A stretch of DNA of 20,246 nucleotides from Pseudomonadota bacterium. GTDB taxonomy: Bacteria > Pseudomonadota > Alphaproteobacteria > Rhizobiales > Rhizobiaceae. How positions within the stretch are numbered: the first letter of the stretch is position 1; the number at the start of each line of letters is the position of its first letter. A program made the translations under genes and the position numbers. The stretch spans positions 1-20,246 of the forward strand of contig JAEXMK010000093.1 of assembly GCA_023444445.1 (NCBI GenBank), read 5' to 3'. Positions 1 to 7,866 of this stretch are shown here, one piece after another. The notes under the pieces are model-generated. The model was not told the origin of the DNA and did no database searches. It saw nothing but the letters and a program-made list of their open reading frames with translations.

Positions 1-1043
1 CCTTCCGGCACCGTCGGCGGGCGGATCGCCCGCACATCGAAACCCCCTTGTCGCAGACGTGCGGCAATTTTCAGCGAGCGGGCATTGTCACCGATCATCA
101 CCGGCAGGATCTGTGAACCGCTTGCCGCCACGCCGAGTTGGCGATGCAACTCTTCGCCGGCAAAACTTACCAGCTCAGCCAGTCGCGATCGCCGCCAGGG
201 TTCGTCCGCGACGATGCGCAGGGCTTCCCGAACCGCCGCCGCCATCAGCGGTGAAGGCGCGGTGGAATAGATGAAACCGCGAGCACGGTTGACGAGATAA
301 TCGGCAAGAACCGCAGGCAGGCTCAAAAGCGCGCCGGAGGCCCCGAGCGCCTTGCCGCAGGTGTGAAGCGCCACCACATTGCCCCGGCCTTCCAGTGCCG
401 CAGCAAGTCCGCGTCCACCGGGGCCGAAGACGCCAGTAGCATGGGCTTCATCGACGACTAGAAAGCCGCCATGCCATTCTGCAAGATCGGCAAGCGCCGA
501 TAGCGGCGCGCAATCGCCATCCATGGAATAAAGGCTTTCGACTGCGATCCATGGGCGACCGCGACCGCCCGCCTGCCGCCAGCGGATTATTTCCCGCTCG
601 AATGCCTCAACCTCATTATGCGGCACGACCACCGCCTTGGCCTTGCCCGCCGCAATGCCATCATGCACGCTGGCATGGATCAGGGCATCATAGAGGACAA
701 GATCGTCCCGCAGCGGAAGGGTGGCGAAAAGCGCGACATTGGCGGCAAAACCGCTGCCGAAATAGATTGCTTTTTCAGCCCCGAAGAACGCCGCCGTTTC
801 CGCCTCTAGCGCTTCGTGTTCGGGATGGTTACCGCGCAGCAGCCGCGAGCCTCCGGCGCCCACCGGCACGCCGTTGCCAATGGCCTCAGTGATTGCCGCT
901 TTCAGGCGCGGCGCTTCGGCAAGCCCGAGATAATCATTGGAGGTGAAGTCGATCCCCTCCCGGGGTGCAAGCGCACGCAGGCGCGATTTGCGGCTGAGGC
1001 CGGCAAGCTTCGCCTCATAGGGAGAGAGCGCCGCAAGGTTCAC
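1..1043 (-). CDS. bioF: 8-amino-7-oxononanoate synthase, 3' end cut by window
   Basis: PLP-dependent enzyme of biotin synthesis that condenses pimeloyl thioester with L-alanine to give 8-amino-7-oxononanoate in the cytoplasm. The minus strand is open from a GTG at 1043-1041 to the window edge, about 347 codons, against roughly 380 for the family, so only the last few dozen codons are missing. The N-terminus contains [12 protein letters not shown], typical of BioF. The PLP-lysine region reads [13 protein letters not shown], with the lysine at about residue 231, close to Lys236 of the E. coli enzyme. The GTG start overlaps the bioB stop by four bases (GTGA), a translational-coupling arrangement that also supports this start. 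No frameshift is seen. The function is clear; the only uncertainty is the unseen C-terminus. Confidence 0.95.
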   Translation of the reverse strand, partial: MNLAALSPYEAKLAGLSRKSRLRALAPREGIDFTSNDYLGLAEAPRLKAAITEAIGNGVPVGAGGSRLLRGNHPEHEALEAETAAFFGAEKAIYFGSGFAANVALFATLPLRDDLVLYDALIHASVHDGIAAGKAKAVVVPHNEVEAFEREIIRWRQAGGRGRPWIAVESLYSMDGDCAPLSALADLAEWHGGFLVVDEAHATGVFGPGGRGLAAALEGRGNVVALHTCGKALGASGALLSLPAVLADYLVNRARGFIYSTAPSPLMAAAVREALRIVADEPWRRSRLAELVSFAGEELHRQLGVAASGSQILPVMIGDNARSLKIAARLRQGGFDVRAIRPPTVPE

Positions 1044-2059
1044 CGGCAACCTCCCGCTTCCACAGGCTGCAACTCCATCGGCTTCAGGCCGAGCCGCCGG
1101 AAGAGCGCCGTATCGTGGTCCTCGCCCGGATTATCCGCCGTCAGTAGCGTCTCGCCGATGAAGATGGAATTGGCGCCGGCCAGGAAACAGAGCGCCTGCG
1201 TCTCATCGCTCATCTCCGTGCGCCCGGCCGAAAGCCGCACATGCGAACGCGGCATCAGGATGCGTGCGAGTGCAATGGTGCGGACGAAATCGATCGGATC
1301 GACAGGATCGGCATCGGCCAGTTTCGAGCCCGGGATCGGGATCAACATGTTGATCGGCACGCTTTCCGGCGGAACCGGCAGGTTGGCGAGCGTCACCAGC
1401 ATCGAAATCCGGTCCTCGACCGTTTCCCCCATGCCGAGAATGCCGCCGGCGCAGACCTTGATGCCGGCATCGCGGACATTGGCGAGCGTGTCCAGCCGGT
1501 CCTCGAAGGTGCGGGTGGTGATGATCTCGGAATAAAACCGCTCTGACGTATCAACATTGTGATTGTAATAATCCAGCCCGGCATCGGCCAGCCGCTCGGA
1601 TTGTTCCGGCGTCAGCATGCCAAGCGTCATGCAGGTTTCCATGCCAAGTGCCTTCACGCCTTCGACCATGGCGACCACAGCCTCCATGTCGCGCTCCTTG
1701 GGATTACGCCAGGCCGCGCCCATGCAATAACGCGTCGCCCCGCCCTCCTTCGCCTTGCGCGCCTCGGCCAGCACCCGCTCCACTTCCATAAGCTTGGAGG
1801 CCTTCAGACCGGTCGGATTGCGGGCGGACTGACTGCAATAGCTGCAATCTTCAGGGCAGCCGCCCGTCTTGATCGATAAGAGCCGACTCATCTGGATCGC
1901 ATTCGCGTCGAAATGACAGCGATGGACCTGCTGCGCACGAAACAGCAGATCGTTGAACGGCAAATTATAGATAATTATTGCCTCCTCAACGGAGGAATTT
2001 GTTTTGGCTATCCCAACAAAGGCGGTTTTCTCGTCAATCTGCGTTGCAAGCTGGTCCAT
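1040..2059 (-). CDS. bioB: Biotin synthase (radical SAM)
   Basis: Catalyses the last step of biotin synthesis, sulfur insertion into dethiobiotin, using S-adenosylmethionine and two Fe-S clusters. The protein has 339 residues, close to the usual ~340. The radical-SAM motif CxxxCxxC is present as [13 protein letters not shown] (Cys68, Cys72, Cys75). YYNHNVDTS and the C-terminal [10 protein letters not shown] are also characteristic. The ATG at 2059 has a GAGG seven bases upstream on the coding strand, and the next in-frame Met is only around residue 57, after conserved sequence. It is the first gene of the visible operon and overlaps bioF by four bases. A dyad resembling a BioR operator lies 23-51 bp upstream of the start. 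Confidence 0.97.
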   Translation of the reverse strand: MDQLATQIDEKTAFVGIAKTNSSVEEAIIIYNLPFNDLLFRAQQVHRCHFDANAIQMSRLLSIKTGGCPEDCSYCSQSARNPTGLKASKLMEVERVLAEARKAKEGGATRYCMGAAWRNPKERDMEAVVAMVEGVKALGMETCMTLGMLTPEQSERLADAGLDYYNHNVDTSERFYSEIITTRTFEDRLDTLANVRDAGIKVCAGGILGMGETVEDRISMLVTLANLPVPPESVPINMLIPIPGSKLADADPVDPIDFVRTIALARILMPRSHVRLSAGRTEMSDETQALCFLAGANSIFIGETLLTADNPGEDHDTALFRRLGLKPMELQPVEAGGCR

Positions 2060-2081
2060 ATCTCGACCTCATCCTCGAAAT

Positions 2082-2110
2082 AAATAGATAGAAGTTATTT
2101 TTATCTATTT
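2082..2110. promoter_or_regulatory. Candidate BioR-type operator dyad upstream of bioB
   Basis: A perfect 9-bp inverted repeat, AAATAGATA (2082-2090) and TATCTATTT (2102-2110), flanks an 11-bp AT-rich spacer just upstream of the bioB start. Rhizobial biotin operons are controlled by the GntR-family repressor BioR, whose boxes follow TTATMKATAA. The right arm, read as TTATCTATTT, matches eight of ten positions of TTATCTATAA. The left arm shares the ATAGATA core. Assignment to BioR is inferred from known Agrobacterium biology; bioR itself is not in the window. The rest of the 2060-2295 gap shows nothing else I can name. Confidence 0.6.
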
Positions 2111-2295
2111 TTTCTGGATGGCATTTTGCAAGCACTTTTTTTCAAGAGAGTTTTTTCCGGCACCGAAAACAGGCGGGCTCAAACGCGGTCGAACATCCCG
2201 CGTGTTAACGTAGAAATTCATTGACTACGCACATGCTCACGAAAAGATCAGGCCGGCCCATGGTGCGAAAAGGTCGCAATTGCTAAGGGTGGAGC

Positions 2296-2742
2296 ATGAT
2301 GACACTTCGTGCTTCCACCAGCCGCGACGCGGCCCGTATCCTTGACATCTGGAGCAGGGCTGTCGACGCCACCCATGGCTTCCTCCTTCCGGCGGATCGC
2401 GACGCGATCGGCGAGGAAGTCAAAGCTTTCCTGCCGCAGGCGCCCCTGACGCTCGCCGTCGATGCGGCGGACCATCCCCTCGGTTTCATGTTTGTGCATG
2501 AAGGGCATATGGAGGCGCTTTTCATCGATCCGGCGCATCACGGCATAGGTGTCGGCAGGGCGCTGGTGGAAAGCGCGCTCGCGCTCCACCCTGCGCTGAC
2601 CACCGATGTCAACGAACAGAATGGCGAAGCTTTGGGCTTTTATCGCCGGCTGGGTTTCGAGCCGACGGGACGCTCCGACCTCGATGGACAGGGTCGGCCT
2701 TATCCGCTCGTCCATCTTCGATTTAGCGTAACGGAAAAATAG
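2296..2742 (+). CDS. yjaB: GNAT-family N-acetyltransferase, YjaB-like
   Basis: Predicted acetyl-CoA-dependent N-acetyltransferase; the acceptor substrate is unknown. The protein has 148 residues, about one GNAT domain. Similarity to E. coli YjaB is strong as recalled: AVDATHGFLLPADR, FLPQAPLTLAV, HMEALFIDP, the acetyl-CoA loop HHGIGVGRALVE (around residues 80-92), TTDVNEQN, and GFYRRLGFEPTGRSDLD with a following PYPLVHL. A GGTGGAG lies directly before the ATG at 2296, so the second ATG at 2299 would give the better ribosome spacing; the two starts differ by one Met. It is followed after only 30 bp by an AraC-family pseudogene, which might once have been its partner. The symbol is by resemblance only. 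Confidence 0.85.
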   Translation: MMTLRASTSRDAARILDIWSRAVDATHGFLLPADRDAIGEEVKAFLPQAPLTLAVDAADHPLGFMFVHEGHMEALFIDPAHHGIGVGRALVESALALHPALTTDVNEQNGEALGFYRRLGFEPTGRSDLDGQGRPYPLVHLRFSVTEK

Positions 2743-2772
2743 ACCACCGGCGCAGTCGGGGAGGACAAGGCC

Positions 2773-3294
2773 ACGAACACCATCATCCGTTTCGCAACCG
2801 ATGATTTTCTGCCCGAGCATCGCTTCGACCAATGGCGGGAGGTGCGTGCAGCACTCAGGACCGGGCTCTGGTATGCGGCCCAGGAGATCATGATGCGGAA
2901 AAAAGCCCGGCAGAATCTTGCGCCTGTTGTGGTGGCAAGAGAATTGGGCATTTCACTCCGGCAGTTGCATGTCGTCTTCGAAGGTGCGGAACTGTCGTTT
3001 TCCCGCACGCTTTCCACCATGCGGATAGAGGAAGCAAAACGATTGCTGCTGGCATTTCCCGCCTTGCCGGTCACGCAGATCGCCTATGGCTGCGGCTTCG
3101 ACAGCCTCGCCACCTTCTACCGGGTGTTCGCCAGTACCTATGGCATGACACCCGGCGAAACGCGTATCCGCAGCCGAACTGATCGGCGGTATCGGCTGGA
3201 GCGGCCGGCGCGGCCGTTCCGCGCTGTGGATTTCGCAGGGTTTTTACGAGGAATATGCCCGCACGCAGGCACGCAAGCTTCTTATTCTCGATGA
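2773..3294 (+). pseudogene. AraC-family regulator, internally deleted, start codon lost
   Basis: The frame encodes two parts of an AraC-type regulator with the middle missing. Codons from 2773 read NTIIRFATDDFLPEHRFDQWREV after an initial ACG, which resembles the usual N-terminus of regulators with an AraC-binding-like sensor. A good ribosome site (GGGGAGG, 2758-2764) lies eight bases before that ACG, so an ATG-to-ACG change is likely. From about 2845 the sequence jumps to the C-terminal double helix-turn-helix domain: VVVARELGISLRQLHVVF, then IAYGCGFDSLATFYRVF and GMTPGETR. About 160-180 sensor residues are absent compared with the family. A GTG at 2842 could still start a stand-alone DNA-binding domain of 150 residues, so a residual MarA-like product cannot be excluded. 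The final 40 residues look unrelated to the family. Confidence 0.7.
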
Positions 3295-3411
3295 AATCCT
3301 CATAGGTTTTGTTTGAAGCTGGAGAGGCGATCAGCCTCAAAACAAGGTTTCATCGATGGTTATGAAGTATATCCATTGACAAATCACGGGACAGCGGCTT
3401 TTCTAAAGCAC

Positions 3412-3822
3412 ATGCGTGAAACGTTGCGAGCATCGAAATTGCTGGCGCTTGTGTTTAGACTGGTGATGATCCTATCACTGGCGGGCTACAGCGTTTCCAC
3501 CGTCAATGCCGCGATGCATGGTCCCGACACCGGGGGAATGCAGCACGATCGATCCGCCATGATGGATCACGGCAAGATGATGAATCACGGCGGTTCTGCC
3601 ATGACGGCAGACAACCATGATAACCACGACATGGCCGACAATGATAGCGGTGTTAAAAAACCCGCGAAACCGCAATGCTGCGGTGATTTCTGTCTCGGCA
3701 TGGCGGTTCTGATAGGCCACGACACCGTTGGCACGCCCGTCGTCAGCAGCATCCGTTCCTTCCTCGACGACAGCAAGGCGCTGGGCCAGATCCCGCTGCT
3801 TCACCGTCCGCCTAATATCTGA
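3412..3822 (+). CDS. Exported Met/His-rich protein with CC-x3-C motif, putative copper binder
   Basis: A 136-residue protein that I do not recognise by name. Residues 1-33 form a signal peptide or membrane anchor: basic MRETLRASK, hydrophobic LLALVFRLVMILSLAGY, then VNA before AMH. Residues 35-75 are very rich in Met and His (MHGPDTGGMQHDRSAMMDHG and on to NHDNHDM), the composition of periplasmic Cu(I)/Cu(II) sites. A Cys motif QCCGDFC follows at residues 88-94. The start at 3412 is chosen because it places the basic region correctly; upstream in-frame starts (3313, 3358) would add a polar stretch before the signal. A TTGACA at 3376-3381 is a possible -35 element, but no convincing -10 or CueR-like dyad was found. 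It is the first gene of the copper operon, so binding or sensing of copper is a reasonable inference. Confidence 0.75.
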   Translation: MRETLRASKLLALVFRLVMILSLAGYSVSTVNAAMHGPDTGGMQHDRSAMMDHGKMMNHGGSAMTADNHDNHDMADNDSGVKKPAKPQCCGDFCLGMAVLIGHDTVGTPVVSSIRSFLDDSKALGQIPLLHRPPNI

Positions 3823-3909
3823 ACAGGCAAAGCCCGCCTTTGGGCAATGACCGTGCGTGAGCGGCCTTAACGCCGTCGCGCCGTTGCATCTCCTGTTCGG
3901 AAAATATCC

Positions 3910-4140
3910 ATGAACCCGATCCATATTGTGGTCGCGGCGCCCCTGCTTCTGGGCGGCTGCACAGCCACATCCATGATGAATGACGCCGCCTCCTATGACG
4001 ACGTGGTAAACCCGACGCTTGGCGTCGCCCCTCCCCGCTACCAGACCCCGGTCTCGGGCTACACCGCCCGCATGCCGGTCGATCCGAAGCCCTGGCGTAA
4101 CCAGAACGATGCGCAGGCTCCGAAAGGAGACGCATCATGA
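3910..4140 (+). CDS. Small lipoprotein of copper operon
   Basis: A 76-residue protein with a short lipoprotein signal, MNPIHIVVAAPLLLGGC, ending in a lipobox with Cys17 as the predicted lipidation site. The mature part is about 60 residues, proline-rich and without obvious domains (AASYDDVVNPTLGVAPPRYQTP). I do not recognise the family. Its last codons overlap the ATG of the TolC-type gene by four bases (ATGA), so the two are translationally coupled and probably act together at the outer membrane. The ribosome site before 3910 is weak (GGAAAAT). The coupling and the clean lipobox make a real gene likely despite its size. Confidence 0.75.
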   Translation: MNPIHIVVAAPLLLGGCTATSMMNDAASYDDVVNPTLGVAPPRYQTPVSGYTARMPVDPKPWRNQNDAQAPKGDAS

Positions 4141-5615
4141 CGCCACAGGCATTGAAACGCGGAGCAAAACTTGCGGCCGTTTTATCCGTGCCGCTTTTCC
4201 TTGGCGGTTGCGTCTCGGCCGCCCAATATGCGGCGCGAGACGCAGGCTTCACCAATGTCTCGGCAAAGACATCGGAGGCGACCGGAAAACAGGCGGTCTG
4301 GGTGCAAAACCGGGCGCAAGCACAGGCAACGCAGGCCCGTGTCAAATCGCTGATGACGGCCAGCAAGACCCTTGATGTCGAAACGGCGGTGCAGGTCGCG
4401 CTGCTGAACAACAAGGGCCTGCAGGCGGCCTATGCTGATCTGGGCGAATCCGCAGCAACCGCGTGGCAATCGACCATGCTGGTCAATCCGCGGGTCGGCA
4501 TAGGGTTGACGGGGATCGGCACCCCCGGCCTCAGAGCCTATAAGGCGATCGAGGGTGCCGTGGTCACCAATATCCTGGCGCTCGCCACCCTCAAGCAGAA
4601 CGTTGAAATTGCCGATACCAGCTTCCGCAAGGCGCAGCTCGGTGCGGCGCTAAAAACGTTGCAACTGGCGGCAGATACCCGCCGCGCATGGATCAACGCC
4701 GTTGCCGCCCTCGAAAATGTCGGCCAGCTGGCGCAGGCGCAAACCGCGGCGGATGCCGCCTCGGAACTTGCCAGCAAACTTGGCGAGGCCGGTTCGCTCA
4801 ACAAGGAAGGCCAGGCCCGCGAACAGGTGTTTTATGCCGAGCTGACGGGCCAGATCGCCAAGGCGCGGCTTGCATCCCGCCTTGCCAGGGAGGAACTGAC
4901 GCGGCTGATGGGACTGTGGGGAACGGATATCGACTACGCCATCCCCAACCGCCTGCCACAGCTTCCGAAAGCGCTGGCCAAGCGTGACATGATCGAGGCC
5001 GAGGCGCTGCAGCGCCGCGTCGATCTGCAGATGGCAAAACTTGATCTGGAGGCGACCGCACGTTCCTTCAAGCTCACCGAAACCACCCGCTATGTCACCG
5101 ATCTCGAACTGCGCTCCGGTTTCGAGACCGAGCGCGAACGGGATGATGAAGGCATCGAGAAACAGACGACCGGCCGAGCCGAGCTTGAATTCGTCATTCC
5201 GATCTTCGATTCCGGTCAGGCACGCATGCGGGAATCCGAACTCGCTTACATGCGTGCAGCCAATCTGCTGGCGGAAAAGGCGGTCAACATCCGCTCGGAA
5301 GCCCGCTCCGCCTATCAGGCCTATCGCTCGAATTACGATATCGCCCGGCATTACCGCAACAGCGTGGTGCCGCTGCGCACCAAAATCGAGGAGGAGTCGC
5401 TGCTAACCTATAACGGCATGCTCACCAACACGTTCGAGCTGCTGGCCGACAGCCGTGAAAAGGTCAATTCGAACCTGCTGGCCATCGAAGCCAAACGCGA
5501 CTTCTGGCTCGCCGAAGCCGGTCTCGCCCCCGCCATTTATGGCGGCGGCGCCGGTGCGGCTGGCGCAGAGACCGAGGTTGCAGCCGCTTCCGGCAGCGGC
5601 GGTGGCGGACATTGA
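4137..5615 (+). CDS. TolC-family outer-membrane efflux lipoprotein
   Basis: Predicted outer-membrane factor that forms a trimeric channel across the outer membrane and periplasm. The protein has 492 residues, the usual size. A lipobox FLGGC places a lipidated cysteine at residue 25, as in CusC/OprM-type factors. The body is Ala/Leu/Gln/Glu-rich amphipathic helix, with the internal duplication typical of OEP domains. It includes VETAVQVALLNNKGLQAAYADLG around residues 80-102 and ANLLAEKAVNIRSEARSAYQAY near 380. The tail after residue 470 is Gly/Ala-rich and low in complexity. AAAGGAGA sits eight bases before the ATG, inside the preceding lipoprotein gene. No RND pump or membrane-fusion protein is adjacent, so its inner-membrane partner must be elsewhere or it works differently. 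Copper is inferred from its neighbours. Confidence 0.85.
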   Translation: MTPQALKRGAKLAAVLSVPLFLGGCVSAAQYAARDAGFTNVSAKTSEATGKQAVWVQNRAQAQATQARVKSLMTASKTLDVETAVQVALLNNKGLQAAYADLGESAATAWQSTMLVNPRVGIGLTGIGTPGLRAYKAIEGAVVTNILALATLKQNVEIADTSFRKAQLGAALKTLQLAADTRRAWINAVAALENVGQLAQAQTAADAASELASKLGEAGSLNKEGQAREQVFYAELTGQIAKARLASRLAREELTRLMGLWGTDIDYAIPNRLPQLPKALAKRDMIEAEALQRRVDLQMAKLDLEATARSFKLTETTRYVTDLELRSGFETERERDDEGIEKQTTGRAELEFVIPIFDSGQARMRESELAYMRAANLLAEKAVNIRSEARSAYQAYRSNYDIARHYRNSVVPLRTKIEEESLLTYNGMLTNTFELLADSREKVNSNLLAIEAKRDFWLAEAGLAPAIYGGGAGAAGAETEVAAASGSGGGGH

Positions 5616-5629
5616 GAAAGGAAAAGACC

Positions 5630-6979
5630 ATGTTCAATAGAAGACAACTTCTGGGCGTCAGCGCGGCGATGGTCTCCACGGCGGCCTGGGCGAAAACCTC
5701 CAACAGCAGCCTGCCGCAAGCGGCAGTGATGGAAACAGCGGCAACACAGGCGCCGGTGAAGCCCACCACTGGCCCCGATTACAACCCCGTCGTCACCCTC
5801 AACGGCTGGACCCTGCCCTTCCGCATGAACAATGGCGTCAAGGAATTCCACCTTGTCGCCGAGCCGGTGGAACGCGAAATGGCCGAGGGCATGACCGCCC
5901 GCCTGTGGGGTTACAACGGCCAGTCGCCCGGCCCGACCATTGAGGCCGTAGAAGGCGACCGGGTGCGTATTTTCGTCACCAACAAGCTGCCGGAACATAC
6001 GACGATCCACTGGCACGGCATGATCCTGCCATCTGGGATGGATGGGGTGGGCGGCCTGTCGCAGCCACATATTCCTGTCGGCAAGACCTTCGTCTACGAG
6101 TTCGACCTCGTGAAATCGGGCACCTTCATGTACCACCCGCATTCGGACGAGATGGTGCAGATGGCGATGGGCATGATGGGTTTCTTCGTTGTCCATCCGA
6201 AGGACCCCACCTTCATGCCTGTCGATCGCGATTTTGTGTTTCTGCTCAACGCCTTCGATATCAATCCCGGCGCGTCCGTTCCCAAAATCATGACGATGAC
6301 GGATTTCAATCTATGGGCATGGAACAGCCGGGTATTTCCAGGCATCGATCCGCTGGTGGTTTCCAAGGACGACCGGGTGCGCGTGCGCGTCGGCAACCTG
6401 ACCATGACCAACCATCCGATCCATATGCACGGTTACGATTTCGAGGTGACCTGCACGGATGGCGGCTGGGTGCGGCCGGAGGCGCGCTGGCCAGAGGTCA
6501 GCATCGATATCCCCGTCGGCGCCATGCGGGCCTATGAATTCGACGCCAAATATGCCGGCGACTGGGCGATCCACTGCCACAAGTCGCACCACACGATGAA
6601 TGCCATGGGACATGACGTCCCCACCTTCATCGGCGTCGACAAAAAAAGCGTTACCGAAAAGATCCGCAAGGTCCGGCCGGAATATATGCCGATGGGTACC
6701 GCAGGCATGGCCGACATGGGCGCGATGGAAATGGAAATCCCTGAGAATACCGTGCCGATGATGACGGGATGGGGCCCGCACGGCCCGATCGAAATGGGCG
6801 GTATGTTCTCCGTGGTGAAGGTTCGCGAAGGCATCTCCGCGGGCGATTACGCCGATCCCGGCTGGTACGAAAATCCACCCGGCACCCAGGCCTGGGAATG
6901 GACCGGCGCATTGCCGGACAGCCAAAAAAACACCGACACCAAAACGCAAATCACGCCGCAACCGATGAAACACGGCTGA
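5630..6979 (+). CDS. Multicopper oxidase, RR-signal exported
   Basis: Periplasmic multicopper oxidase likely to oxidise Cu(I) to the less toxic Cu(II), by analogy with CueO/CopA. The 449-residue protein starts at the ATG 5630, preceded by GAAAGGA; a TTG at 5612 would add six residues before the signal. The signal contains NRRQLLGVSAAMVSTAAWA, a plausible twin-arginine signal suited to a folded, metal-loaded protein. All four copper-ligand clusters are visible: HWH at 127-129, HPH at 169-171, HPIHMH at 262-267, and HCHKSHHTMNAM at 315-326. Thus His262, Cys316, His321 and Met326 would form the T1 site. Met-rich stretches (MVQMAMGMMG; MGTAGMADMGAMEMEI) resemble the copper-loading regions of cuprous oxidases. 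It is separated from tolC by only 14 bp, and a cupredoxin gene follows. Confidence 0.93.
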   Translation: MFNRRQLLGVSAAMVSTAAWAKTSNSSLPQAAVMETAATQAPVKPTTGPDYNPVVTLNGWTLPFRMNNGVKEFHLVAEPVEREMAEGMTARLWGYNGQSPGPTIEAVEGDRVRIFVTNKLPEHTTIHWHGMILPSGMDGVGGLSQPHIPVGKTFVYEFDLVKSGTFMYHPHSDEMVQMAMGMMGFFVVHPKDPTFMPVDRDFVFLLNAFDINPGASVPKIMTMTDFNLWAWNSRVFPGIDPLVVSKDDRVRVRVGNLTMTNHPIHMHGYDFEVTCTDGGWVRPEARWPEVSIDIPVGAMRAYEFDAKYAGDWAIHCHKSHHTMNAMGHDVPTFIGVDKKSVTEKIRKVRPEYMPMGTAGMADMGAMEMEIPENTVPMMTGWGPHGPIEMGGMFSVVKVREGISAGDYADPGWYENPPGTQAWEWTGALPDSQKNTDTKTQITPQPMKHG

Positions 6980-7022
6980 TTGCACACACCAACGACCTCA
7001 TCAAAATCAAGGAACATACAGA

Positions 7023-7499
7023 ATGACCAAATTGAAACTTGCACTGCTTCTTACCGCTCTCGCCACACCGGCCCTGGCCTCGGGCACCCACGGCGGTGGC
7101 CATGAAGCGATGGCGATCGGAGAGCCGGGCGACAAGGCCAAGGTGACCCAGACCATTCAGGTGACGATGAAGGAAACGCCCGATGGCAAGATAGTTTTCA
7201 CCCCCGGCAAATTCGAATTCAAGAAGGGCAAGACCGTACGTTTTGCGGTGAAGAATGTCGGCGAGCTCGACCATGAATTCATCCTCGATGAACATGAGGC
7301 CAATCTGAAGCACAAGGCCGCCATGGAAAAGGCTCCGGAAATGGAGCACGACAATCCGAACGCCATCAGCCTTGCACCGGGCGAAAGCGGCGAAATCATC
7401 TGGAAATTCACCAATGACGGCATGTTCGAATTCGCCTGCCTGAAACCCGGGCATTACGAAGCCGGCATGCGCGGCGATCTCAAAGTTTCGGCAAAGTAA
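7023..7499 (+). CDS. Periplasmic cupredoxin (plastocyanin-like)
   Basis: A 158-residue exported blue-copper-type protein, probably a periplasmic copper carrier or electron-transfer partner of the preceding oxidase. Residues 1-19 form a Sec signal peptide (KLALLLTALATPALA). A single cupredoxin domain follows, with type-1 ligands His84 in ELDHEF and Cys139, His144 and Met149 in CLKPGHYEAGM, the regular C-x4-H-x4-M spacing. A His/Gly patch after the signal (GTHGGGHEAM) and a His/Met-rich insert around residues 91-109 may bind extra copper. AAGGA lies upstream of the ATG, and the gap to the oxidase gene is 43 bp with no terminator. The family is clear; its exact redox partner is not. Confidence 0.9.
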   Translation: MTKLKLALLLTALATPALASGTHGGGHEAMAIGEPGDKAKVTQTIQVTMKETPDGKIVFTPGKFEFKKGKTVRFAVKNVGELDHEFILDEHEANLKHKAAMEKAPEMEHDNPNAISLAPGESGEIIWKFTNDGMFEFACLKPGHYEAGMRGDLKVSAK

Positions 7500-7523
7500 C
7501 CCATTCAACACAGGAATCTGACC

Positions 7524-7808
7524 ATGAAGACGATCGTCAAAATCACCATCGCAGTAGTTTTTTCACTGACCGTTCCTTTCGCCGCTTTCGCGCAGGAATT
7601 CACCAAGGGCACGGTGAAGAAGGTGGATGCTGGCGCAAAGAAAGTCACCATCATCCATGAGGAGCTGAAAAACCTCGACATGCCGGCGATGACGATGGTG
7701 TTCCGCGTCAAGGATGAAGCTTTGCTGGCTAAGCTCAAGGAAGGCGCCAACATCGAGTTCGTCGCCGAACGGGAAGACGGCAAGCTGGTGGTTGCGCAGG
7801 TAAAGTAA
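7524..7808 (+). CDS. CusF-like periplasmic copper chaperone
   Basis: A 94-residue exported copper-binding protein of the CusF family. A signal peptide spans residues 1-23 (ending PFAAFA, cleavage before QEF). The copper motif is His45 followed by LDMPAMTMVF, so His45, Met56 and Met58 occupy the positions of His36, Met47 and Met49 of E. coli CusF with identical spacing. The tryptophan that caps Cu(I) in E. coli CusF (Trp44) is replaced by Met53. AGGA lies upstream of the ATG, and the gene follows the cupredoxin by 24 bp as the last gene of the operon. No CusA/CusB pump is adjacent, so it may deliver copper to the oxidase or cupredoxin instead. Confidence 0.9.
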   Translation: MKTIVKITIAVVFSLTVPFAAFAQEFTKGTVKKVDAGAKKVTIIHEELKNLDMPAMTMVFRVKDEALLAKLKEGANIEFVAEREDGKLVVAQVK

Positions 7809-7834
7809 GACTGTTGACGCCAATCCGAAAGAAA

Positions 7835-7866
7835 CTAGAGGGTAACGACTATCCGTTGCCCTCTAG
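7835..7866. terminator. Hairpin between convergent copper operon and MFS gene
   Basis: A 13-bp stem, CTAGAGGGTAACG (7835-7847) with CGTTGCCCTCTAG (7854-7866), has a single T-G mismatch that is a wobble pair in one RNA strand, and a six-base loop. The loop contains the stop codon of the minus-strand MFS gene. On the minus strand the stem is followed by TTTCTTTC, so it should terminate that transcript best; on the plus strand there is no U-tract. It probably serves both convergent units. Confidence 0.75.

Noticed and set aside
3176..3340. A second frame after the AraC remnant reads ELIGGIGWSGRRGRSALW then ISQGFYEEYARTQARKLL up to a TGA near 3319.
   Set aside because: The composition looks protein-like and may be the remnant of another gene, but I recognise no family and no start codon supports it. 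Not listed as a gene.
3376..3406. TTGACA with a possible TTCTAA -10 before the copper operon.
   Set aside because: The spacing of 19 bp is too long, the -10 is poor, and it would leave almost no leader before the ATG at 3412.
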